This document shows, one piece after another, positions 31,544-40,345 of a DNA stretch of 64,000 bases. The translations under genes were made by a program, and so were the position numbers. Source of the DNA: Kitasatospora sp. NBC_00240. Its GTDB lineage: Bacteria > Actinomycetota > Actinomycetes > Streptomycetales > Streptomycetaceae. Location of the stretch: positions 682,001-746,000 of the forward strand of contig NZ_JAPEMU010000001.1 of the NCBI RefSeq assembly GCF_026342405.1, given 5' to 3'. The notes under the pieces were generated by a model, which was not told where the DNA came from, ran no database searches, and saw nothing but the letters and a program-made list of their open reading frames with translations. The stretch's first letter is position 1, and every line of letters begins with the position of its first letter.

Positions 31544-32443
31544 ATGACCGCCCTGATAGCGGTCCTGGTGGTGCTCGTCATCCTGGTCCTGATCGCGCTC
31601 GCGATGTCGATCCGCATCGTCCGGCAGTACGAAAAGGGGGTCGTCTTCCGGTTCGGCCGGATCACCGGAGCACGCGACCCGGGACTGCGCCTGATCATCC
31701 CGTTCGCCGACGTCATGCACCACATCTCACTGCGGATCGTCACCATGCCGATCCAGTCCCAGGGCATCATCACCCGCGACAACGTCAGCGTCGACGTCTC
31801 CGCCGTCGCCTACTTCCGCGTCGTGGACGCCATCAAGTCGGTCGTCGCCATCGAGAACGTGAACTCCGCGATCAACCAGATCGCCCAGACGACCCTGCGC
31901 AAGGTCGTCGGCCGGCACACCCTGGACGAGACCCTGTCCGAGACCGACCGCATCAACCTGGACATCCGCCAGATCCTGGACGTCACCACGACCGAATGGG
32001 GCGTGGACGTCACCCTGGTCGAACTCAAGGACATCCAACTGCCCGACACCATGAAGCGCGCGATGGCCAAGCAGGCCGAAGCCGAGCGGGAGAAGCGCGC
32101 CAAGATCATCAGTGCGCAGGGAGAGGCCCTGGCCGCCTCCGCACTCGGCGAAGCCTCCGACACGATGATGGCCCACCCGCTCGCCCTCCAACTGCGCAAC
32201 CTGCAGAGCCTCGTCGAGATCGCCGTCGACAAGAACAGCACCGTCGTCTTCCCTGCACCCCTGATGAGCACCATCGGCGAACTCGGCTCCTTCCTCTCCC
32301 GCGAGGCGACCGCCGCCGCCGCTCCCGCACCACACCCACGCCCGGACACCCCGGACACCCAACTCGCGACCAAGTCCGTTCACCTACCTGCTCCCGACCC
32401 CGTTCACGTACCGGCGCCCAACGGGGCGACCAGGACCCCGTAG
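31544..32443 (+). CDS. SPFH/Band-7 (slipin/stomatin-like) membrane protein
   Basis: This is a 299-residue protein. One N-terminal membrane helix ([20 protein letters not shown]) precedes a Band-7 domain: [48 protein letters not shown] helical coiled-coil region ([20 protein letters not shown]) follows, then a Pro-rich tail. Slipins form membrane rings that organise lipid microdomains and often regulate proteases or channels; no NfeD partner is adjacent. ATG 31544 has AAGGGAG 6 nt upstream. The next gene (32533) is a small membrane protein on the same strand and may be co-transcribed. Confidence 0.92.
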   Translation: MTALIAVLVVLVILVLIALAMSIRIVRQYEKGVVFRFGRITGARDPGLRLIIPFADVMHHISLRIVTMPIQSQGIITRDNVSVDVSAVAYFRVVDAIKSVVAIENVNSAINQIAQTTLRKVVGRHTLDETLSETDRINLDIRQILDVTTTEWGVDVTLVELKDIQLPDTMKRAMAKQAEAEREKRAKIISAQGEALAASALGEASDTMMAHPLALQLRNLQSLVEIAVDKNSTVVFPAPLMSTIGELGSFLSREATAAAAPAPHPRPDTPDTQLATKSVHLPAPDPVHVPAPNGATRTP

Positions 32444-32532
32444 CCGTCACCGTCCCCTTCCGGCCGAGGCCGAGGGGACACGGCCTTCGCCGGAGACCGG
32501 TGCAGGGCATCGCACGGAGGGCCCACGAGAAG

Positions 32533-32898
32533 ATGACGCAGCCGTTCCACACACCGCACCACGGGCCTCACCGCCTTGCCGAGCGCTGGAAAGCCGCGGC
32601 GGCCGACCGCCGCGCCCGGGCCGCCGCCCGGCGGTGGCGGCACTTCGGCACCGAGCCGCGCTGGGCACGCAGCGATCTGCCGGCCCGACGGCTACTCGGA
32701 CGGATCTTCGTCCCGTTCTTCCTGCTCGGGGCCATCGTCTTCACGTTGCTTGCGGCGAACGCACTGCCCGCACCGCGCGCCGACCGTGCGTTCTTCACGG
32801 GCCTCGCCGTGCTGTGCGCCGTGTCCACCGTCGTCGCGGTGATCGACCTGATCGTCATCCGGCGCCGGTCGGCAGAGCAACGACGGTGGCACCGCTGA
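32533..32898 (+). CDS. Small two-helix membrane protein
   Basis: This is a 121-residue protein. A basic N-terminal half (HRLAERWKAAAADRRARAAA, RRWRHFGTEPRWARSDLP) is followed by two helices: GRIFVPFFLLGAIVFTLLAA and FTGLAVLCAVSTVVAVIDLI. It starts at ATG 32533 with GGAGGG about 12 nt upstream. It lies 90 bp after the Band-7 gene. I recognise it only as a conserved-type streptomycete membrane protein; it may assist the Band-7 protein. Confidence 0.75.
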   Translation: MTQPFHTPHHGPHRLAERWKAAAADRRARAAARRWRHFGTEPRWARSDLPARRLLGRIFVPFFLLGAIVFTLLAANALPAPRADRAFFTGLAVLCAVSTVVAVIDLIVIRRRSAEQRRWHR

Positions 32899-33201
32899 CG
32901 ACGGGGCCGAGCGGAGGGCACGGTCGCACGTGACCGGGCGGGCACGGCCACCGCCGGGCGCAACGAAGTCCGTGCAGGCTTCCCGATCATCCACCGGGGC
33001 CACCCAGGTCCAGGGATGCGGGCAACACCACGGCGGGTGACCCGTCCGAGTGCTACCGCGGCAGCTGAGGACGCGGCTGCGCCGGTCACGGTCGCGGTCG
33101 GCGACGGACCTACCTACGGTTGAAAGCAGGACGCGCCGCTGCGTCCGGCGTCCGGTTGCGCGACGCGTCGAAGGTACGGTCGTCCAGCACGGGAATCGAA
33201 G
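32899..33201. other. Intergenic leader before GAF-PP2C gene
   Basis: No gene is seen. GGGCCGAGCGGAGG at about 32904 repeats a sequence found near 24314; it has one good operator half-site only. Confidence 0.4.
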
Positions 33202-34602
33202 GTGGGCCGGGTGGATCCGGAGGGTGGATCCGGGTGGGCGGACGTTCCCGACCGCAGCCGCCGAATCGATGACGAGATGGACCGGATCGTCGGCCGTCTA
33301 CGGGACCTGGCCCACACCCAGCGCCGGTTCCAGGACCTGCTGGACGCGGTGATGGCGGTGGGCCGGGACCTGGACCTGCCCGTCGTGCTCCGCCGGGTGA
33401 TCACCACCGCGATGAGCCTCGTCGACGCCCGCTACGGCGCGCTCGGCGTGCTCAGCGAAGACGGCGAACACCTGGAGGAGTTCATCCCCGTAGGGCTGAG
33501 CGAACGCGAGGTGCAGGCCCTGGCCGGGGTCGCCCTCCCCCACGGGCGCGGCCTCCTGGGACACCTCATCGACCACCCCGGACCGCTTCGCGTCGCGGAC
33601 ATCGGCGCCCACCCGGACGCCGTCGGCTTCCCACCGGGCCACCCGCCGATGCGGACACTGCTCGGGGTGGCGCTCACCGGCCGCGGACGCGTCTTCGGCA
33701 ACCTCTATCTTTGCGGGCGGCGCGACGGACAGCCCTTCGACGAGCACGACCAGGACATCCTCGTGGCGCTCGCCGGCGCGGCCGGCCTCGCCATCGAGAA
33801 CGCCCGCCTCTACCGGAAGGTCCGCGCCAGCGCCGAGTACTTCCAGCGCCTCCTCCTTCCCAGCCTGCCCGATGTGGCGCCCTTCTCCGTCGCGGCGATC
33901 TACCGGCCCGCCGCCACCCCGGACCACGTCGGAGGCGACTGGTACGACGCCCTGATGCTCCCCGACGGCGCCTGCGCCCTGGTCATCGGCGACGTCGCCG
34001 GACACGACCTGAAGTCCGCCGCCACCATGGCCCAGACCCGCAACATGCTGCGCGCCCTCCTCTACGACCGCCGCACCCCGCCCAGCCGCGTCCTGACGCA
34101 GCTCGACCGCACCCTCCAAGCGATCACCGACAACCCGATCACCACCACCTGCCTCGCCCGCATCGAACCCGCCGAGGACGGCTGGACGATCCACTGGAGC
34201 AACGCCGGACACCCGCCACCGCTCCTGATCGGCCCCGACGGCACCGCCCGCTACCTGCACGCCGACCCCGGCCTGCCGCTCGGCGTCGACCCCGACGTGC
34301 CCCGCCCCGACCACAAATGCCCGCTGCCCGGCAACGCCACCCTCGTACTCTTCACGGACGGCCTGGTCGAACACCCCCACCGCCCCCTGGACGCCGGCCT
34401 CACCGCCCTCGCCCAGGTCGCCGCCGCCCACGCCGCTCTGCCCCTCGAAGACCTGTGCCGGACCCTGGCCGACGCCCACCTCACCGATGGACGCGACGAC
34501 CTCGCCGTCCTCGCCCTGCGCACCCCACCCACCGCGCCGACCCCCGGGACACCGGCGACACACTCCCGGGCCCGGGAACAGGACGTACCCCGCCCCTGGT
34601 AG
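33202..34602 (+). CDS. DosS-like GAF sensor fused to PP2C/SpoIIE phosphatase
   Basis: This is a 466-residue soluble protein. After a short helical lead (DDEMDRIVGRLRDLAHTQRR) comes a GAF domain (about 45-205) closely resembling GAF-A of the histidine kinase in this window: ALGVLSEDGEHLEEFIPVGL, then GFPPGHPPMRTLLGV with His147 in the HPPM motif. Then an RsbU-type phosphatase with GGDWYD (244-249), VIGDVAGHDLKSAATM and FTDGLVE metal motifs. It probably dephosphorylates an anti-anti-sigma factor in response to a gas, redox or small-molecule ligand. The start is GTG 33202, or GTG 33211, which is better spaced from AAGGTGG. Haem binding is inference. Confidence 0.9.
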   Translation: MGRVDPEGGSGWADVPDRSRRIDDEMDRIVGRLRDLAHTQRRFQDLLDAVMAVGRDLDLPVVLRRVITTAMSLVDARYGALGVLSEDGEHLEEFIPVGLSEREVQALAGVALPHGRGLLGHLIDHPGPLRVADIGAHPDAVGFPPGHPPMRTLLGVALTGRGRVFGNLYLCGRRDGQPFDEHDQDILVALAGAAGLAIENARLYRKVRASAEYFQRLLLPSLPDVAPFSVAAIYRPAATPDHVGGDWYDALMLPDGACALVIGDVAGHDLKSAATMAQTRNMLRALLYDRRTPPSRVLTQLDRTLQAITDNPITTTCLARIEPAEDGWTIHWSNAGHPPPLLIGPDGTARYLHADPGLPLGVDPDVPRPDHKCPLPGNATLVLFTDGLVEHPHRPLDAGLTALAQVAAAHAALPLEDLCRTLADAHLTDGRDDLAVLALRTPPTAPTPGTPATHSRAREQDVPRPW

Positions 34603-34980
34603 GCCCGCAGCTCGGTCTCGGCGCTGGTCCTTCAGCACCTGATCCGAGCCGCCTTCACTCGTGTCCATGACCTCTGCTGGTCCGTGGTCCGGAGAGCTCA
34701 GCCGCAGGGGAGGCCAACCCTCCGACGCGAGGGCCTCCGTCTCCGTTCCGCAGCCTCGAAACCCGGAATGCGCCACCACGGCACCGCCACTGCCGCGTCC
34801 GACCTGTCCACCCTCGCCCGCCAAGAGTTCTGCGCCGGCCCACTCCGCCGTGACACTCGCCCAGATCATGAGCGAACACGCTGTCAGCCCCTGCGGCACC
34901 GTCCGTTGGGACGTCGCCGTTCAGCTCGTCGACGCCGTAGCGGCGACCGCCGGCGGCCACGGACGGCTGGGGCAGTTCGG
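34603..34980. other. Intergenic stretch between convergent genes
   Basis: There are open frames on both strands but none with ribosome site plus family resemblance. No strong hairpin was identified by eye. Confidence 0.45.
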
Positions 34981-35946
34981 TCATGAACCGGCTTGCCGTC
35001 TTATCCGCACCGCGGGGTAGAGGGACTCAGCCAGCTCCCGATCGAACGGTTCGGTGTCGGGGGTGAGCACCGATGCGGCGGCCACGGCCACGCCGAGGGC
35101 ACAGGCCTCGACCGGATCGTCGCCCGCAGCCAGCCGCAAGGTGAGTGCGGCCACCATTGCGTCTCCGGCCCCGGCGTCGCTGAGTGGCTCGCCGGGCAAC
35201 GGCGGGACTCTCAACTCGGTGTGACCGTGCCTGGTCGAACAGAGTGCGCCGAGTTCCCCGAGGGTGGTGACGGCGATCTCAGTCGCTCCTGCGGCAAGCA
35301 GGGACTCGTTGACGGTGCGGGCGTCGTCGAAGCTCCGGACCGCCCGGCCGGCGAGGCTGGCGGCCTCGTGATTGTTGCACCTCCGCAGAAAGACGCCCTC
35401 GTGCAGTGACTCGCGCAGGGCCCGCCCCGAGGTGTCCAGCACCAGCCGGGCCCCGGCCTCCTTGACCCGGCGGGCGACAGCCGCGTAGAAGGCGTCGGGA
35501 AGCCCGCTGGACAGGCTGCCGCTGGCCACGACGTACTGATGGCCGCTGGCCGCCCGGGCCAGCGCGTCCAGGAGACGCCCTCCCTCCGAGTCGTCCAGTC
35601 GCGGGCCCGGCGGCACGATGTGATAGCTGCGGCGTGACTCGGTCTCGAACAACACGAACGCTTCGCGGGTCTCACCCGCGATCCCGAGAGCGAGGTGGTC
35701 GACCCCCTCCTCGTCCAGCAGGCGGTTGAGGCGCTGGCCGACCTCGCGGCCGGCGGTGTGGACGGCGGTCGCCCGTCCTCCGAGCCGTGACACGTCCCGG
35801 GCGACGTTGATCCCTCCGCCACCGGCGGCCACGAACCTGACCCGGGCACGGGTCTTGCCGATGTCCGCCAGGCGGTCGACCTCGCAGCAGATGTCGATGG
35901 TGGGGTTCACCGTCAGGGTGAGGATCGGAGGCGTGCTCCCCGGCAT
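34981..35946 (-). CDS. pfkB: PfkB-family phosphofructokinase
   Basis: A 321-residue ribokinase-fold sugar-phosphate kinase. ILTLTVNPTIDICCEVDRLA is typical of 1-phosphofructokinase/PfkB; the substrate Gly loop AAGGGGINVARDVSRLGG and the catalytic GAGD in SDAGAGDAMVAALTLRL are intact. The likely reaction is ATP phosphorylation of fructose 6-phosphate or a related sugar phosphate. The start at 35946 has AGGAGGAG 5 nt upstream. M. tuberculosis pfkB (Rv2029c) is a DosR-regulon gene, so it fits the island better than the sugar operon at 37.6 kb, whose own PfkB is a fragment. It is a single gene. Confidence 0.9.
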   Translation of the reverse strand: MPGSTPPILTLTVNPTIDICCEVDRLADIGKTRARVRFVAAGGGGINVARDVSRLGGRATAVHTAGREVGQRLNRLLDEEGVDHLALGIAGETREAFVLFETESRRSYHIVPPGPRLDDSEGGRLLDALARAASGHQYVVASGSLSSGLPDAFYAAVARRVKEAGARLVLDTSGRALRESLHEGVFLRRCNNHEAASLAGRAVRSFDDARTVNESLLAAGATEIAVTTLGELGALCSTRHGHTELRVPPLPGEPLSDAGAGDAMVAALTLRLAAGDDPVEACALGVAVAAASVLTPDTEPFDRELAESLYPAVRIRRQAGS

Positions 35947-36299
35947 TGGGCTCCTCCTGCCGCTACCCGCCGCAAGCGGACCAGACACTTCAGGGCCGCT
36001 CATCGCGGTGACACGGCGGTTGAGGTCCCGATCGTCCGTGGCTGCCCTCCCGGGCCCTCCGGTGAGACAGAACTCCGTGGGAAGGTGCCCGACCAGGCCC
36101 GGGCGAGAAGGCCACCAGTACCCACGTCCATGAGCAGACCACCCGCCATCTCGACCTCCGCACTCGGTCACTCCTTCCATCCTGCTGCGCGGGTACGGGA
36201 GGCGCAACGAACTGCGCCGACGTTGCGGCCGACGCCGGGCGGGGAGCCGGTGACCACGTTCCGCCCGGCCACGATCCTGGACGTGGACGTTCCCGCGGC
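35947..36299. other. Intergenic stretch with no clear gene
   Basis: Upstream of pfkB, with GGGCCG and CGGGCCC half-sites but no complete operator. No credible protein frame. Confidence 0.45.
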
Positions 36300-36466
36300 G
36301 CCCGGCCGACCCGGTCAAGGTCACGGTCGGGCGGATCGCAGCCACCTGCAACAACGCCCGTATCGAACCCCGTGAGGAGCCCAGCCGGGATCCCGCCGAG
36401 ATCGCCGTCCTGCTCGCCGCACACGAGCTGCTCACGTCACCGATCGTCGCATCCGCGAGAGCGTGA
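36300..36466 (+). pseudogene. P-type cation ATPase remnant (nucleotide-binding domain)
   Basis: The frame VKVTVGRIAATCNNARIEPR then SRDPAEIAVLLAAHELL resembles the N-domain of Ca2+/cation P-type ATPases (CNNA... GDPTEIALLxAA). It is about 50 codons, ending at TGA 36466. M. tuberculosis CtpF (Rv1997) is a DosR-regulated ATPase of this class. Short match, moderate confidence. The next 297 bp (36467-36763) hold nothing recognised. Confidence 0.5.
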
Positions 36467-36763
36467 CCGGCCAAGCACGCAACGGCCAAGTGCCGGGCGA
36501 GCGCCGGGCAGGACCACAGACTCGGCGAACACCACAGCGGGCCGGATTCTCCGGGTTCGACTCGGCCACCCGCGTCGCCGGATGTCACGGACGAGGAGCA
36601 CCATCGAAGGGGGCCGGGCCACACTCGGCCCACGGGTACGGGTCCCTTGGAGTTACCGACAACCGCCGACGAACCTTCGGAACGCATCGATCCGTCTCCT
36701 GTCGAAGCGCCCCTGGAAACGGTCACGTCAGACCCGTCGGTCATCGAACGAAAGCTGCTGACC

Positions 36764-37305
36764 ATGCGCTGGTCCCAGACGCACATCCCGACCCTTCGCG
36801 AGAACCCTGCCGAGGCCGACGCGCCGAGCCATCAGCTCCTGCTTCGCGCCGGATTCATCCGGCAGCTCATGGCAGGCCACTACTCGCTGCTGCCGCTCGC
36901 CGTCCGGGTACGGTCGAAGATCGTCAGCATCATCCGGGAGGAGATGACCGTCATCGGGGCGCAGGAGTTCTCCCTACCGGCGATGCACCCGGCGGAGGTG
37001 TGGCGGCGCAGTGGCCGGTGGGACGCCATGGGGGAAGAGATGTTCCGCCTGACGGACCGTAAGGGCTCCGAACTGACGCTGGGCATGACCCACGAGGAGA
37101 TCTTCACGTCGCTCGCCACCGAGCTGAAGTCGTACCGTGAACTGCCGCAGACGTGGTACCAGTTCCAGACCAAGTTCCGCGATGAACCCCGCGCCAAGGG
37201 CGGCTTGCTACGGACCCGGGAGTTCACGATGAAGGACTCCTACAGCTTCGACCTGACACAGGAGGGCCTGGACCGGTCGTTCGACCTGCACCGTGAGGCC
37301 GAGCA
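36764..37305 (+). pseudogene. proS: Prolyl-tRNA synthetase N-terminal fragment
   Basis: [40 protein letters not shown], motif 1-2 region [20 protein letters not shown] and [20 protein letters not shown] are unmistakable bacterial-type ProRS. About 180 of about 565 residues remain; homology ends at [14 protein letters not shown], where the sequence joins a PfkB fragment on the opposite strand. It lacks motif 3, so it cannot charge tRNA. Probably a duplicate; the essential copy must lie elsewhere. Confidence 0.85.
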
Positions 37306-37649
37306 TGCCACCAGCCGTCGTCGGCCGTCTGCCCGGCCTCGTTGAACATGGTCACGCCGTGGTCGTCCACGACGGCGACGCTGCGGCGGGTCGGTGCGCC
37401 GCCCAGGACCAGGCAGTGAGTCACGCCCGCGCGCTGCAGATCGTCCTGGACGGCGATGCCGTTGGGGCCGGCGAGCGGGAGCACAGCGGTGGTGCGGCGT
37501 CCCAGCGAGGTCAGCACGCGGGAGACGTTGACGCCCTTTCCGCCGGCCTGTTCGTGCGCCTCGACGACACGGTGCGTGGGGTGGGCGCCGAGGCCCCTCA
37601 CGTCGTACGTGATGTCGAGTGCGGGGTCGGCGGTGACGGTGACGATCAT
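37306..37649 (-). pseudogene. 1-phosphofructokinase (PfkB), 3'-truncated
   Basis: MIVTVTADPALDITYDVRGL, AGGKGVNVSRVLTSLGRRTT and GVTHCLVLGGAPTRRSVAVV are the N-terminal third of a 1-phosphofructokinase. The ATG (37649) overlaps the stop of the ROK kinase (ATGA), so this was the third gene of a coupled operon. It is cut at about 37306 by the junction with the prolyl-tRNA synthetase fragment. A 155-bp piece is duplicated at 10575-10745. Confidence 0.85.
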
Positions 37650-38596
37650 CGGAGGTGTCCTCCCACGTCGGCGCGGACGGTGATCAGGTCGAGCGCCGCC
37701 AGACCCGCGCCGAGGCAGCCGGCCCGGTCGCCGAGTTCGGCCAGGGCCAGGGCCGGAACGACGGTGACGACGGCCTTGGACGCCATCGCCGCTCGAAGGG
37801 GCGACAGGAGGAGTTCGCCGGACGCGGCGACTGCTCCGCCCAGCACGATGAGCGGGGGGTCGAGAACCGTCGCGGTCTGGAGCAGCGTGTCGGCGAGTAC
37901 GTCGACGGCCTGCTCCCAGACGCGGCGGGCGGCCTCTTCGCCGTCGGCGGCGAGGAAGGCGACCTCGGAGGCGTCGGCGGAGTACCCGGTGGCCATGGCG
38001 TAGCGGCGGGAGATGGCGGAGGCCGAGGCGTAGGTCTCGGCGCATCCGCGGGCTCCGCAGGCGCAGCGGTCGCCGCGGGGGCGGATGGTGAGGTGGCCTA
38101 TTTCGCCGGCGCGGTGGTGGGCGCCGGGTTCGGGGGTGGCGTCGGTCATGATGGCGGCGGCGATGCCGGTGCCGATGGGGACGAAGAGGAACCTGCGGTG
38201 GCCGCGGCCGGCGCCGAGGCGGGCTTCGGCGATGCCGCCGGCTCTGACGTCGTGGGTGATGGCGGTGGGTAAGCCGGTGGCCTGGGTGATGAGGTCGCCG
38301 AAGGGGACGTCGCGCCAGCCGATGGTGGCCGAGTACAGAGCGGTGCCGGTCGCTTCGTCGACGATTCCGGGGAGGGCCAGGCCGATGACGTGGGCGGGTG
38401 CTGCGGCGCGGCGGGCGGCATCGGCCAGTTCGGCTGCGAGGGCGGTGACGGTGCGGACGACCGATCCTGGGCCGCGCTCGCGTGCGGTGGGTCGCCAGGT
38501 CTGGTCGTGCACCTTGGCGTGGGCGTCGATGAGCGCGGTCCTGATACCGGTGCCGCCGACGTCGATGGCGATGACCCTGGGGGCTGCGGCGCTCAT
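37646..38596 (-). CDS. ROK-family sugar kinase
   Basis: This is a 316-residue kinase of the ROK fold. ATP-phosphate loop VIAIDVGGTGIRTALIDAHA, catalytic Asp in ITHDVRAGGIAEARLGAGRG, the GEIGHLTIRPRG motif, and the zinc site CACGARGCAE with the conserved His upstream are all present. It probably phosphorylates glucose, N-acetylglucosamine or a related hexosamine. ATG 38596 overlaps the stop of the upstream SIS gene (ATGA), and its own stop overlaps the PfkB start. The operon is interrupted upstream by two insertion sequences, so expression is doubtful. Confidence 0.9.
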   Translation of the reverse strand: MSAAAPRVIAIDVGGTGIRTALIDAHAKVHDQTWRPTARERGPGSVVRTVTALAAELADAARRAAAPAHVIGLALPGIVDEATGTALYSATIGWRDVPFGDLITQATGLPTAITHDVRAGGIAEARLGAGRGHRRFLFVPIGTGIAAAIMTDATPEPGAHHRAGEIGHLTIRPRGDRCACGARGCAETYASASAISRRYAMATGYSADASEVAFLAADGEEAARRVWEQAVDVLADTLLQTATVLDPPLIVLGGAVAASGELLLSPLRAAMASKAVVTVVPALALAELGDRAGCLGAGLAALDLITVRADVGGHLR

Positions 38597-38754
38597 GCGG
38601 CGGTCAGGACGACGGAGCGGGTGAGGTCGCGGGGTTGGTCCGGACCGAGGCCGCTGGCCTTGGCGAGGGCTACGGCCGCGGGAACGCTGCCCGTGTCGCC
38701 GGGGGCCGTGGCGGCGGCGCGCGCCCAGCAGGGGGGTCGGCTCGCGGTCTCGGC
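38593..38754 (-). pseudogene. SIS-domain sugar isomerase, C-terminal remnant
   Basis: The frame GDTGSVPAAVALAKASGLGP then DQPRDLTRSVVLTAA and stop matches the C-terminus of AgaS/GlmS-like SIS proteins (pattern GLDPDxPRxLTKVTxT). It is coupled to the ROK gene through ATGA overlap. The 5' part has been replaced by the insertion sequence whose left end is near 38757. Confidence 0.65.
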
Positions 38755-38756
38755 GT

Positions 38757-40345
38757 CTAAGCTTGAGTTTTAACCTTCCGTGATCGCCTGATGCCCGATC
38801 TGTTCACCCACATGGGGATTCGCCGGAAATGGCGACGACCTCTGGTTCACGCTGTGTGATGTCGAGTCTCACAACGGGTCGGAGGTCGTCGGTGTCCAGT
38901 GTGGTCCATGCGGCTGTGCAGATGTCGGGTTTGGTCGAACTGTCCTCCTTTCGGATGGAGTTGTTCGGTGCGTTGCCGCGCCGCGCGGACGCGTTGTTCG
39001 AGCTGGTGGACGCGGTGCTGTGTGCGGACGGGCCGGTGGTGTCGCTGCCGGAGTTGAGCCTGGAGTCGGTGCACCGGCGCGGCCACGGGGCGATGTACGA
39101 CGCTCTGGCGAACGGCCGGATCGATGTCGGACGACTGCGGCTGGCTCTGGCCGCGCTTGAGTTGCCGCGCGGGGCGGATCGGCAACTGTCGATCGCGGTG
39201 GACGTGACGCCCTGGCCGAGGCCTGACGCGGAGTGCTCGCCGGCCCGCCTGCACTGCTACCGGCCGTGCCGGTGCGACGGCGTCCGGCAGACGATTCCAG
39301 GCTGGCCGTACCAGGTCGCCGCCGCGCTGGGCGGCGGCCGCTCGTCCTGGACCGGGGTGCTCGACGCGGTCCGTATCGGGCCTGGCGACGATCCTACGGC
39401 GGTCACCGCCGCCCAGATCCGCGACCTGCTGGAACGGCTTCGTGAGGCCGGGCAGTGGCGCGACGGCGACCCCGAGGTGCTGTTCGTCCTGGACTCCGGC
39501 TACGACATCGTGCGCCTGACCTGGTTGCTGCGCGAGGAGCCGGTGCGGCTGCTCGGCCGGATCCGCTCCGATCGCGTGATGCACCACCCGGCCGGCCGCC
39601 GCAAGGGACCGTGGCCCGGCCGGCAGCCCCGCCACGGGGAGGAGTTCCGCCTCGCCCACTCGGCCACGCATCCGGATCCGGTCCAGGAGTCGGCCACCCG
39701 CCATGACCGGTTCGGCGCCGTGACCGCCCGCTGCTGGGGGCGCCTGCACCCGAAGCTGGAACGCCGCCAGGGCGGCTGGACCGGCCACGAGGGCGAACTT
39801 CCCATCGTCGAAGGCACGTTGGTTCACCTGGTGGTCGAGCACCTGCCAGGCAACCGGGACCCGAAACCGTTGTGGCTGTGGCATTCGGTCCCCGACGCGA
39901 CTGCCCACGATGTCGACCGGCTGTGGCGTATCTTCCTGCGGCGATTCGACCTCGAGCACACGTTCCGCTTCCTCAAGCAGACTCTCGGCCTCACCCGGCC
40001 CCGCCTCCGCCACCCCGAACAGGCCGACCGGTGGGCCTGGCTCCTCGTGGCCGCCCACACGCAACTCCGCCTCGCCCGTCCCCTCGCCGAGGACCTCCGC
40101 CGCCCCTGGGAGAAACCCCTCGACCCCGGCCGCCTCACCCCGGCCAGGGTCCGCCGCGGCTATCACCGGATCCGCCGGATTGTCGGCACTCCCGCGAACC
40201 CGCCGAAAGCCACCCGCCCCGGCCCAGGCCGCCCCACCGGCAGCACCTCAGCCCCCGCACCCCGCCATCCCGTCGGAAAAAACCAGAGCAAAAAGGACAA
40301 CCCCTCGACCGGAACGCCGAGGGGCAACCTTTAAATTCAAGCTAA
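38757..40345 (+). mobile_element. Insertion sequence with IS4/IS701-like DDE transposase
   Basis: About 1.6 kb, bounded by imperfect terminal inverted repeats: left TAAGCTTGAGTTTTAA (38758-38773) and right, on the minus strand, TTAGCTTGAATTTAAA (ending about 40345). The ends are AT-rich against the GC-rich surroundings. It carries one transposase gene. It interrupts the SIS gene of the sugar operon. A second IS is inserted exactly at its right end. Confidence 0.75.
38892..40334 (+). CDS. DDE transposase (IS4/IS701-like, NF041680-type)
   Basis: A 480-residue transposase. VSLPELSLESVHRRGHGAMY is the family N-terminal signature; the catalytic triad is visible as D in LSIAVDVTPW, D in VLFVLDSGYD and E in FDLEHTFRFLKQTLG. 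It ends in a Lys/Pro-rich tail. I set the start at GTG 38892, which has GGAGG 6 nt upstream; the frame is open to 38829. It appears complete. Confidence 0.85.
   Translation: MSSVVHAAVQMSGLVELSSFRMELFGALPRRADALFELVDAVLCADGPVVSLPELSLESVHRRGHGAMYDALANGRIDVGRLRLALAALELPRGADRQLSIAVDVTPWPRPDAECSPARLHCYRPCRCDGVRQTIPGWPYQVAAALGGGRSSWTGVLDAVRIGPGDDPTAVTAAQIRDLLERLREAGQWRDGDPEVLFVLDSGYDIVRLTWLLREEPVRLLGRIRSDRVMHHPAGRRKGPWPGRQPRHGEEFRLAHSATHPDPVQESATRHDRFGAVTARCWGRLHPKLERRQGGWTGHEGELPIVEGTLVHLVVEHLPGNRDPKPLWLWHSVPDATAHDVDRLWRIFLRRFDLEHTFRFLKQTLGLTRPRLRHPEQADRWAWLLVAAHTQLRLARPLAEDLRRPWEKPLDPGRLTPARVRRGYHRIRRIVGTPANPPKATRPGPGRPTGSTSAPAPRHPVGKNQSKKDNPSTGTPRGNL

Noticed and set aside
36540..36600. tRNA-like GGGTTCGACTC segment
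   Set aside because: No acceptor stem, D-arm or anticodon arm can be formed around it.
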